Of a stretch of 64,000 nucleotides of DNA, positions 51,207-58,855 are shown in pieces. A program made the position numbers and the translations under genes. The notes beneath the pieces were generated by a model. The model did no database searches. It was not told the origin of the DNA and worked only from the letters and a program-made list of their open reading frames with translations. Source of the DNA: Ramlibacter ginsenosidimutans (GTDB lineage: Bacteria; Pseudomonadota; Gammaproteobacteria; Burkholderiales; Burkholderiaceae_C); NCBI RefSeq assembly GCF_016654015.1, contig NZ_JAEPWM010000008.1:1-64000 (forward strand), given 5' to 3'. How positions within the stretch are numbered: position 1 is the first letter of the stretch; each line of letters starts with the position of its first letter.

Positions 51207-51995
51207 TCACTCCCCGAACAGCCGCCCCGCCAGCTGGTCCCGTCCCTTCAGCAGCACCGGCAGCAGCTGATCCCGGAATTCGTCCATGGTCATCCGCTCC
51301 GCACGCACTGAGATGCTGAGTCCGCCGACCAGCGCTCCACCGTGCTCGTGCACCGGCACGGCGAGGGAACGCACGCCCAGCTCCAGCTCGCCGTCCGCCG
51401 CCGCCCAGCCCCGGCGTCGGCAAAGCTCCAGCTCGGCGAGCACGGCGTCGGCCTCGTAGATCGTCTTGGGCGTGAGCGGCACGCGATGCATGGCCCGCAC
51501 GCGCTGCGTCGCCTCCGCGCGCGGCAAGGCCGCCAGCATCACGCGGCCGAGCGCCGAACAGTAGCCCGGCAGCCGCGCACCGATGCCGAGACCCGTGGAC
51601 AGCGATCGGCGCGCGGTGGAGCGCGCGATGATGATCACGTCGTCGTCCAGCAGCTTGCCGAGCGATGCCGACTGCCGGGTGCGCTCCGCCAGCGCATCGA
51701 GCAAGGGCTGCGCGAGTTGCGGAGTGGGTCGTGACGAGAGATACGCGTGCGCCACGAGCAGGGCGCGCGGCGCCATCCAGAACCGCTTGCCGTCGCTCTC
51801 GAGAAAGCCACGTGCATGCAGCGTCACCAGGGAGCGCCGCGCCGAGGCCGGAGAGCTGCCGGTGAGGCGCGCCACCTCCGACAGGGTGAGCTTCGCATGC
51901 TGCCGGTTGAACGCGGTGAGGACGTCCAGGCCCTTGCTCAAGGCCGTGACGAAGTCCTTGTCCTGGCGCAAGGTTGGCGCGGAGTTTTTGCGCAT
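51207..51995 (-). CDS. tphR: IclR-family regulator, TphR-like
   Basis: The 262-residue protein has an N-terminal winged helix ([40 protein letters not shown]) and an IclR effector domain ([40 protein letters not shown]). It is divergent from tphC with a 76-bp gap. In Comamonas sp. E6 the IclR-type TphR lies at exactly this place and activates the tph operon in response to terephthalate. The assignment rests on family and gene order. Confidence 0.82.
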   Translation of the reverse strand: MRKNSAPTLRQDKDFVTALSKGLDVLTAFNRQHAKLTLSEVARLTGSSPASARRSLVTLHARGFLESDGKRFWMAPRALLVAHAYLSSRPTPQLAQPLLDALAERTRQSASLGKLLDDDVIIIARSTARRSLSTGLGIGARLPGYCSALGRVMLAALPRAEATQRVRAMHRVPLTPKTIYEADAVLAELELCRRRGWAAADGELELGVRSLAVPVHEHGGALVGGLSISVRAERMTMDEFRDQLLPVLLKGRDQLAGRLFGE

Positions 51996-52071
51996 CGCGC
52001 AATTCTCGCTTGGTCCGGGCGCCGGCGGCGCGCACACTGGCGCGTCGCAAGAAACCGATCCGGAGACATCC

Positions 52072-53046
52072 ATGCAAGCATCCATCACGCGGCGCAGCCT
52101 GCTCGCACTGTCGGGCGTGGCCGCCGTGGCGCGCAGCCTGCCGGCCTGGGCGCAGCCCCAGTCCACCGTCAAGCTCGTCGTGCCCTTCCCCGCGGGCGGC
52201 ACGGCCGACATCCTGCCCCGCATCCTGGCGGAGAAGGTCCATGCGGCGTACCCGGCCGGCATCATCGTCGAGAACCGCGCGGGCGCCGGGGGCAACATCG
52301 GCGCCGAGTACGTGGCGCACGCGGAGGCGGACGGCACCACCTTCCTGGTCTCGCCGCCCGGCCCGATCGCGATCAACCAGAACCTCTACAAGAAGCTGTC
52401 CTTCGACCCTTCCAAGTGGGAGCCCGTCACCGTCATCGCGACGGTGCCCAACGTGCTGGACGTGCGCAAGGACTTCCCGGCGAAGAACCTCGCCGAATTC
52501 ATCGCCTACGTGAAGGCGCACCCGGGCAAGGTGACCTACGCCTCGCAGGGCAACGGGTCCACTTCGCATCTCACCGCGCACCTGTTCATGCAGCTCACGG
52601 GGACCGAGATGGTCCACGTGCCGTACAAGGGCACGGCGCCCGCGCTGGTGGACATCGTGGGCGGCCAGGTGGACGTGTTCTTCGACAACCTGAGCTCCTC
52701 GGTCGGCTACCACAAGGGCGGCAAGCTGCGCATCCTGGGCGTCGCGGACCAGAAGCGCTCGCCGCTGCTGCCGGAGGTGCCGACCTTCGTCGAGTCCGGC
52801 CTGCCCGGCATGGTCGCCGTGACCTTCTTCGCCATGGTCGCGCCACCCGGCACGCGCAAGGACATCATCGAGACGACCTACAGGAACTTCTCCGCCGCCA
52901 TCGATCAGGCGGACACCCGCAAGAAGTTCGCCGACCAGGGCGCCACGCCCGCGGGCTGGACTCCGCAGCAGAGCGCGAAGTTCATCCAGGAGGAGACGGC
53001 CAAGTGGGGCAAGGTGATCAAGGCGGCCAACGTCACGGTGGAGTGA
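52072..53046 (+). CDS. tphC: TctC-type terephthalate-binding receptor, TphC-like
   Basis: The 324-residue receptor has a signal peptide ([30 protein letters not shown]). Motifs are [60 protein letters not shown] and [20 protein letters not shown]. In Comamonas sp. E6, TphC delivers terephthalate to TpiA-TpiB, which are encoded elsewhere in the genome; no such pair is in this window either. It starts the tph operon, and the oxygenase gene begins 2 bp after its stop. Confidence 0.85.
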   Translation: MQASITRRSLLALSGVAAVARSLPAWAQPQSTVKLVVPFPAGGTADILPRILAEKVHAAYPAGIIVENRAGAGGNIGAEYVAHAEADGTTFLVSPPGPIAINQNLYKKLSFDPSKWEPVTVIATVPNVLDVRKDFPAKNLAEFIAYVKAHPGKVTYASQGNGSTSHLTAHLFMQLTGTEMVHVPYKGTAPALVDIVGGQVDVFFDNLSSSVGYHKGGKLRILGVADQKRSPLLPEVPTFVESGLPGMVAVTFFAMVAPPGTRKDIIETTYRNFSAAIDQADTRKKFADQGATPAGWTPQQSAKFIQEETAKWGKVIKAANVTVE

Positions 53047-53048
53047 GC

Positions 53049-54275
53049 ATGAGCGAGCAGACGATCCAGTGGCCCGGCGCCGGGACCACCCGCATTCCGT
53101 ACGCGGTGTATTCCGGGAAGCAGACGGCGCAGCAGGAGCAGGAGCGCATCTTCCGGGGCGCCACCTGGAACTACCTGTGCCTGGAAGCCGAGCTGCCCGA
53201 GGCGGGCAGCTACCGCACCACCTTCGTCGGCGAGACGCCGGTGATCGTCGACCGGGACGCCGACGGCGAGATCTACGCGTTCGAGAACCGGTGCGCCCAC
53301 CGCGGCGCCCTGATCGCGCTCGACAAGTGCGGCAAGGCCGAGAGCTTCCAGTGCGTGTACCACGCGTGGAGCTACAACCGGCAGGGCGACCTGACCGGGG
53401 TCGCCTTCGAGAAGGGCGTGAAAGGCCAGGGCGGCATGCCCGCGTCCTTCTGCAAGCAGGACCACGGCCCGCGCAAGCTGCGCATCGCGGTGTACTGCGG
53501 GCTGGTGTTCGGCAGCTTCAGCGACGACGTGCCCGGCATCGAGGAATACCTGGGCGACGAGATCTGCCAGCGCATCGAACGCGTGATGAACCGCCCGGTG
53601 GAGGTCATCGGCCGCTTCACGCAGGCGCTGCCGAACAACTGGAAGCTGTACGTCGAGAACGTGCGTGACAGCTACCACGCCAGCCTGCTGCACCTGTTCT
53701 TCACCACCTTCGAGCTCAATCGGCTGTCGCAGAAGGGCGGCGTGATCGTCGACGAGAGCGGCGGCAACCACGTGAGCTACTCGATGATCGACAAGGCCGC
53801 GGCCGACGCCTCCTACAAGGAGCAGGGGCTGCGCTCGGATGCCGACCACCAGCTGAAGGACACCTCCGTGCTGGCCGGCTTCGACGAGTTCGACGACGGC
53901 ATCACCCTGCAGATCCTCTCGGTGTTCCCCGGCTTCGTGCTGCAGCAGATCAAGAACTGCATCGCGGTGCGGCAGGTGGTGCCGCGTGGCGAGACGCGCT
54001 CGGAATTGAACTGGACCTACCTCGGTTACGTGGGCGACACACCTCAGCAGCGGACCGCGCGCCTGAAGCAGCTGAACCTGGTGGGGCCGGCCGGCTTCAT
54101 CAGCATGGAGGACGGCGCCGTCGGCGGCTTCGTGCAGCGCGGCATCGCCGGCGCGGAAGACCTCAGCGCCGTGGTCGAAATGGGCGGCGACAGCACCGAG
54201 TCGAGCGAAGGACGCGCGACCGAAGCGTCCGTGCGCGGCTTCTGGAAGGCGTATCGCCAGCACATGGGAGCCTGA
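53049..54275 (+). CDS. tphA2: Terephthalate 1,2-dioxygenase, large oxygenase subunit
   Basis: The 408-residue Rieske oxygenase alpha subunit has Rieske ligands Cys82/His84 ([13 protein letters not shown]) and Cys102/His105 (CVYHAW). Iron ligands are His210 and His215 in [13 protein letters not shown] and Asp356 in ISMEDG. Length and sequence closely recall TphA2 of Comamonas. The residues that contact terephthalate in its structure (Arg309, Ile290, Arg390 by my memory) fall on Arg308, Ile289 and Arg389 here, an offset of one residue. It should dihydroxylate terephthalate to the cis-diol with TphA3 and TphA1. The gap to tphA3 is 2 bp. Confidence 0.88.
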   Translation: MSEQTIQWPGAGTTRIPYAVYSGKQTAQQEQERIFRGATWNYLCLEAELPEAGSYRTTFVGETPVIVDRDADGEIYAFENRCAHRGALIALDKCGKAESFQCVYHAWSYNRQGDLTGVAFEKGVKGQGGMPASFCKQDHGPRKLRIAVYCGLVFGSFSDDVPGIEEYLGDEICQRIERVMNRPVEVIGRFTQALPNNWKLYVENVRDSYHASLLHLFFTTFELNRLSQKGGVIVDESGGNHVSYSMIDKAAADASYKEQGLRSDADHQLKDTSVLAGFDEFDDGITLQILSVFPGFVLQQIKNCIAVRQVVPRGETRSELNWTYLGYVGDTPQQRTARLKQLNLVGPAGFISMEDGAVGGFVQRGIAGAEDLSAVVEMGGDSTESSEGRATEASVRGFWKAYRQHMGA

Positions 54276-54277
54276 GC

Positions 54278-54742
54278 ATGATCGATCTGCTGCAACTGTG
54301 CGCATTCAATGCCGCGTACGCACGCGCCATCGACAGCGATGCGCTGGAGAGCTGGCCCGCGTTCTTCACCGAGCACTGCCACTACCGCATCACCAACGTG
54401 GAGAACGAGCGCGAAGGCCTGCCCGCGGGCATCGTGTATGCGGACAGCCGGGCGATGCTCGAGGACCGTGTAACGTCGCTGCGCCAGGCCAATATCTACG
54501 AGCGGCAAGCCTATCGGCACCTGCTGGGTATTCCGCTGGTCGAGTCTGCGAACGACCAGGCCGCGGTGGCACGCACGCCGTTCATGGTCGCGCGCATCAT
54601 GCACACCGGCGAGACTGCGCTGTTCGCCACCGGCGAATACCGCGACCGCTTCGTGCAAAGCGGCGGCAAGCTGCTGCTCGCCGAGCGCGTGGCCGTGTGC
54701 GACAGCACGGTCACCGACACGCTGCTGGCGTTGCCCCTATGA
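54278..54742 (+). CDS. tphA3: Terephthalate 1,2-dioxygenase, small oxygenase subunit
   Basis: The 154-residue beta subunit has the NTF2-like cone fold of ring-hydroxylating dioxygenase small subunits: AFNAAYARAIDSDALESWPA, FFTEHCHYRITNVENEREGL, YERQAYRHLLGIPLVESAND and EYRDRFVQSGGKLLLAERVA. It has the same length as Comamonas TphA3 (154 residues). It has no metal and stabilises the alpha3beta3 hexamer. Confidence 0.85.
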   Translation: MIDLLQLCAFNAAYARAIDSDALESWPAFFTEHCHYRITNVENEREGLPAGIVYADSRAMLEDRVTSLRQANIYERQAYRHLLGIPLVESANDQAAVARTPFMVARIMHTGETALFATGEYRDRFVQSGGKLLLAERVAVCDSTVTDTLLALPL

Positions 54743-54801
54743 GCGCCGCACCGCCGCCAGCAGGCGCTCTCCACCGGGATGCCTAGCATGAAGGTGATCC
54801 C

Positions 54802-55743
54802 ATGACTCGCCGCATCGCACTGTCCCTCGGCGACCCCAACGGCATCGGGCCGGAAATCGTGCTGAAGGCGCTGGCCGCATTGCGCGACGAAGCGCGCATC
54901 CAGGTCACGGTGTTCGGTGCGCCCGCCGTGCTGGAACGCGCCGCGGCCAGCACCGGCCTGCAGGCGCTGCTGCCCTCGCTGGCGGTGCGCGCTTGCGCCG
55001 AGCTTCCTGCCCACGCCTTGCGCTGGGGCGAAGTGAACGCCGAGGCCGGCGCGAGCACAGTCGCCGCAGCCACTGCAGCCCTGCAGGCCGCCCGGGCCGG
55101 CGAGTTCGACGCCGTCGTCGCCGGGCCGCATCACGAGACCGCCATCGCGCAGGCCGGCATTCCCTTCAGCGGTTATCCGTCGCTGGTCGCCCGCGTGTGC
55201 GGCCAGCCCGAGGGCCGCGTCTTCCTGCTGCTGGTGGGCGGCGGCTTGCGCATCGTGCACGTCACGCTGCACGAGAGCGTCGCGACGGCGCTCGCGCGCC
55301 TGACACCGGAGCTGGTGGTCGAGGCCACGCAGGCCGGCGTGCGCGGATGCCGGTTGCTCGGTGTGGCGCAACCGACGGTGGCGCTGTTCGGCATCAATCC
55401 GCATGCGTCCGAAGGCCGGCTGTTCGGCCCCGAGGACGCCGAGCGCACGGTGCCCGCAGCCGAGCGCCTGCGCGCCATGGGCCTGGACGTCACCGGCCCG
55501 CAGGGCGCGGACGTGCTGCTGGCGGATCGCCGGCACGACCTGTACGTCGCCATGCTCCACGACCAGGGCCACATTCCGGTGAAGCTGCTGGCGCCGCAAG
55601 CGGCCAGTGCGCTGTCCATCGGCGCCGACGTGCTGCTGGCCAGCACCGGCCACGGCTGCGCGATGGACATCGCCGGCACGGGCACCGCCCGCCCGGATGC
55701 ACTGCTGCGCAGCCTGCGTCTGGTCGCCGGCCTTTCCTCCTGA
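54802..55743 (+). CDS. tphB: Terephthalate diol (DCD) dehydrogenase, PdxA family
   Basis: The 313-residue PdxA-fold protein begins [20 protein letters not shown]. It has the family metal/substrate motifs [60 protein letters not shown] and [17 protein letters not shown] [20 protein letters not shown]. The housekeeping PdxA makes pyridoxal phosphate; TphB is the paralogue that oxidises and decarboxylates 1,2-dihydroxy-3,5-cyclohexadiene-1,4-dicarboxylate to protocatechuate. Position between tphA3 and tphA1 strongly favours TphB. Confidence 0.85.
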   Translation: MTRRIALSLGDPNGIGPEIVLKALAALRDEARIQVTVFGAPAVLERAAASTGLQALLPSLAVRACAELPAHALRWGEVNAEAGASTVAAATAALQAARAGEFDAVVAGPHHETAIAQAGIPFSGYPSLVARVCGQPEGRVFLLLVGGGLRIVHVTLHESVATALARLTPELVVEATQAGVRGCRLLGVAQPTVALFGINPHASEGRLFGPEDAERTVPAAERLRAMGLDVTGPQGADVLLADRRHDLYVAMLHDQGHIPVKLLAPQAASALSIGADVLLASTGHGCAMDIAGTGTARPDALLRSLRLVAGLSS

Positions 55744-55756
55744 GATCGCACCCATC

Positions 55757-56755
55757 ATGGCTTTCGACATCCGCATCGCCGGAACGGACGTGCATTTCCC
55801 GTGCGCCGCCGGCCAGAACATCCTCGACGCGGCGCTGGCCGCCGGCATCGAGATGCCGTATTCGTGCCGCAAGGGCGTCTGCGGCAACTGCGCAGGCGGC
55901 GTGGCCGCGGGCGAAGTGCAGAGCCCGCCCAGCGAGGCGAAGCCCGCAGGGCAGCACCTGTACTGCCAGTGCCTGCCGCAGACCGACCTCGAGATCGTGC
56001 CGGAAGCCTGGCATCGGTTCGATCCGCACTCGCGCAAGACTTTCAGCGCCAAGGTGTTCCGCAATACGCTCGCAGCCGCCGACGTCAGCGTGCTGCAACT
56101 GCGGCTGCCTGCGGGCCAGCGCGCGAAGTTCAAGGCCGGCCAGTACCTGCAGGTGATGCTGCCGGATGGCAGCCGCCGGTCCTATTCGATGGCCAACCCG
56201 CCGCACGAGAGCGACACGCTGCAGCTGCACATCCGGCACGTGGCGGGCGGCCAGTTCACGCAGATCGTGCCGCAGCTGAAAACGGGCGACACGCTGCAGG
56301 TGGAACTGCCCTATGGCAGCTTCGAGCTGAAGGAGGAATCGACGGCGCCGATGGTCTGCGTGGTAGGCGGCACCGGTTTCGCGCCAGTGAAGTCGCTGCT
56401 GGACGACATGGTGAAGAAGAAGGTGATGCGCCCGGTCACCTTGATCTGGGGCGGCCGCGACCGGCACGGCCTGTACCTTCTTTCCGCCGTGGAGAAGTGG
56501 CGCAAGCAGTTCCCCGGCTTTGCGTTCGTGCCGGCGCTGGAAGACGCGGCGGATGCGCAGGCCCTGGACGGCTTCCACGGGCGCGTGGACGACGCGGTGC
56601 GCACGCGCTTCGCCAGCCTGGCGGGGCACGAGGTCTACTGCTGTGGCTCGCCCGCGATGGTGGCTGCGGTACGCAAGGCGTGCGTCGCCGAGCGCGGCCT
56701 CGACGCCCACCACTTCTTCAGCGACGTGTTCGTGCCGGGGCCGGTCGCGGGCTGA
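55757..56755 (+). CDS. tphA1: Terephthalate dioxygenase reductase
   Basis: The 332-residue protein has an N-terminal plant-type [2Fe-2S] ferredoxin domain with Cys37, Cys42, Cys45 (SCRKGVCGNCAGG) and a last ligand in LYCQC (about 70). An FAD domain follows with RRSYSMANPP, and then an NAD(H) domain with VCVVGGTGFAPVKSLLDDMV and EVYCCGSPAMV. It passes electrons from NAD(P)H to the TphA2 Rieske centre. Placing the reductase last (tphR-C-A2-A3-B-A1) is the Comamonas order. Confidence 0.87.
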   Translation: MAFDIRIAGTDVHFPCAAGQNILDAALAAGIEMPYSCRKGVCGNCAGGVAAGEVQSPPSEAKPAGQHLYCQCLPQTDLEIVPEAWHRFDPHSRKTFSAKVFRNTLAAADVSVLQLRLPAGQRAKFKAGQYLQVMLPDGSRRSYSMANPPHESDTLQLHIRHVAGGQFTQIVPQLKTGDTLQVELPYGSFELKEESTAPMVCVVGGTGFAPVKSLLDDMVKKKVMRPVTLIWGGRDRHGLYLLSAVEKWRKQFPGFAFVPALEDAADAQALDGFHGRVDDAVRTRFASLAGHEVYCCGSPAMVAAVRKACVAERGLDAHHFFSDVFVPGPVAG

Positions 56756-56877
56756 GCCGGCGATGAGCCGGTGCGCGCCGTGCGGCCGCGGCGTCGCCGC
56801 CCCAGTGGGTAGGGCACCATGATCTCGCACGTCATGGGACGTAGGATGAAGAAGACTCAGCCTTGTCACTCCGGACT

Positions 56878-56956
56878 CGTAGGCTGGCGGTGAGCGGCAG
56901 CGAACCCCAGCTACGTGCGCACCGTTGCTGGGGTTCCTGCGTCACCCCAGCCTACG
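56878..56956. repeat. REP-like nested hairpin
   Basis: The outer stem CGTAGGCTGG (56878-56887) pairs with CCAGCCTACG (56947-56956) and extends through GGTGA/TCACC with a single unpaired C. The inner stem GAACCCCAGC (56902-56911) pairs with GCTGGGGTTC (56927-56936). The 79-bp structure lies between the 3' ends of tphA1 and the convergent exporter gene. Its form (GTAGG-TGG outer ends) resembles REP-type intergenic palindromes spread by RAYT transposases. It may also serve as a bidirectional transcript stabiliser. Confidence 0.7.
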
Positions 56957-56983
56957 AAGGGCTGTCTCAGCGAGCGCGCTGCC

Positions 56984-58410
56984 TCAGGCCGGAGGATGCA
57001 CCGCGTGAAGCGCATCGCCGCGCGTGAGGCGGACGAATGCCAGCACGGACAGGAACGGCATCGCTGCCATCGCCAGCAGCGGGACGCGGAAGTCGGCGAT
57101 GGCTAGCGGGGCGGCTCCCTGCGCATGCAGTCCGTGCATCGCTTCCAGCAGCGAAGCGGCCAGAGCCACGCCCAGGGCGACCGAGAACTGCTGTCCCATC
57201 GTCGCGAGCGCCGTCGCGTGGCCCATGCGCTTGCGCGGAATCTCGCCGTAGCCGATGGTCGCGAGGATCACCAGCACGGCGGCGTGGCATGCGCCGGAGA
57301 CGAGCAGCACGGCTGCGATCAGCAGATGCGGTGTGCCCGGCGTGAACAAGGCATAGAGCGCCTGCGCCGAACTCGTGATCAGCGCGGCCACGATCAGCAA
57401 TTGGCGGTAGCCGAAGCGAGCCACGGCGGCCGTGACCAGCGTGCGCGAGCCGAGCGCACCGAGCGCCGACGCAAGCATCAGCAAGCCCGCGGCCAGCGGC
57501 GTCATCCCCAGACCGAGCTGGAACAGCAGCGGCAGCAGGAAGGGCGCGGCGCCGATCGCGACGCGCAAGGGCATGCCTCCGACGACGGAGATCCGGTAGG
57601 TCGCGAAGCGCAGGATGCCAAAGTCGATCAGGGGCTCGTCCTGGGCGGCGCTGCGCCGCAGGTACAGCCAGAGCGCACGCTGCCGACCGCCGCGAGTGCG
57701 ACGACCGCGGGCCACGGCAGCATGCCCTTGCCGGCCATCTCCAGCGCGCCCAGCAAGCCGGCCAGCGCTGCCGCCAGCAAGACGAGCCCCACCGCGTCGG
57801 GCGCCGAGGTCACGCCTTCGGCGCGGGGCGGATCGGGATCGATCACGCGCAGCGCCATCAGCACGCTCGCCAGGCCGAAGGGAATGTTCACGAGGAAGAT
57901 CCAGCGCCACGAGGCGACGGTCACGATCGATCCGCCCAGCAAGGGCCCCAGCAGCCGGCCGATGCCGCCCGGCACCGTGAACCAGACCATCGCCAGCACC
58001 ATCTGTTCCGCCGGCACGGTCTGCAGCAGGATCAGCCGGCCCACCGGGACCATCATCGCGCCGCCGACGCCCTGCAGCAGCCGGAAGGCGACGAGTTGCC
58101 CGAGCGAGGTCGCCGCGCCGCACAGCACCGAGGCGGCCGTGAAGACCAGGACGGCTGCGCAGAAGATGCGGCGCGCGCCGAAGCGATCGGCGAGCCACGC
58201 ACTCGCGGGCAGGAAGAGCACCAGGCTCAGGAGATACGAGGTGATCGCCAGGTTCAGGTGCAGGACATCGGCGTGCAGCGACTGCGCGATGGCGGGCAGG
58301 GCCGTCCCGAGGACGGAGCCGTCCACGTTCTGCAGGAACATGGGGCAGGCGACAACGAGCGGAACGAGGCGCAGGCGGGAAGCGGAGAGCGGGGCGGTCG
58401 TCCTGGACAA
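56984..58410 (-). pseudogene. DHA2-type MFS exporter with frameshift
   Basis: The 5' part from the ATG at 58408-58410 reads ACPMFLQNVDGSVLGTALPA, DRFGARRIFCAAVLVFTAAS and FRLLQGVGGAMMVPVGRLIL, typical of EmrB/DHA2 drug exporters with 14 membrane segments, and stops at 57628. The C-terminal half continues in another frame from LWLYLRRSAAQDEPLIDFGI through MRVAIGAAPFLLPLLF-like segments to 56984. The change of frame falls at about 57675-57690, where one lost base explains it. Joined, the protein would have about 475 residues. This may be a real inactivation or a sequence error. Confidence 0.78.
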
Positions 58411-58542
58411 GGCGTGCGGAGTCTACACTGGGGGGTCATCCGGTTCGCTGCTGCGCACCGCGTCTTTTTTTTCGTCCGGCGCAGCCCGGGGTGCGTTTTC
58501 TCCACCGCATGAGCCATAGTGGAGCCCAGCCCAGGAGGATTT

Positions 58543-58686
58543 ATGCCCAAACCGAATTACGGATTCGAGAAGCGCCAGCGCGAGCTGGAGAAGAAGCGCA
58601 AGAAGGCCGAGAAGGCCGAGAAGAAGGCTGCGCCGCCGCAGCCGTCCGTGCCCCACCAGCCGGAGGAAAACGCACCCAAGTCCTGA
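58543..58686 (+). CDS. Small Lys/Glu-rich protein, 47 aa
   Basis: It starts at the ATG at 58543 after a strong AGGAGG (58533-58538) and reads MPKPNYGFEKRQRELEKKRK KAEKAEKKAAPPQPSVPHQP EENAPKS. A basic, helical N-terminal half is followed by a Pro-rich tail. The same opening pattern (NYGFEKRQRELEKKRKKAEK) is common in uncharacterised small proteins of Burkholderiales as I remember them. Function is unknown; a nucleic-acid or ribosome-associated role is only a guess. Confidence 0.7.
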   Translation: MPKPNYGFEKRQRELEKKRKKAEKAEKKAAPPQPSVPHQPEENAPKS

Positions 58687-58785
58687 GCGCGCGGCGTAGC
58701 GCCCGCCCCGCCGCCAGCGATTTCCCACCAGCAGCAGGTGCGGCTTGCCCGCTTCCTGCCAGTGCTGCGTCCCGCTCGTGGCCGC

Positions 58786-58820
58786 TTGTCCGTCCCGGAG
58801 ATGATATGTATACTTATCAT
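58786..58820 (+). promoter_or_regulatory. mobA promoter with overlapping palindromic operator
   Basis: A -35-like TTGTCC (58786-58791) is followed by exactly 17 bp and the -10 TATACT (58809-58814). The -10 is embedded in a 20-bp near-perfect palindrome ATGATATGTATACTTATCAT (58801-58820; 18 of 20 positions symmetric). It lies 35 bp before the mobA start. AT-rich palindromes of this form over a -10 box are typical operators of MarR-type repressors. In Comamonas testosteroni mobA is controlled by MobR, a MarR-type repressor. No mobR gene is in this window. Confidence 0.65.
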
Positions 58821-58855
58821 TTCCAGGCCGGCAGGTGCCAGCGACAGGAGACGAC

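Noticed and set aside
54802..55743. Housekeeping pdxA (vitamin B6 synthesis).
   Set aside because: Its place between dioxygenase small subunit and reductase genes matches TphB; a biosynthetic pdxA would not be expected here.
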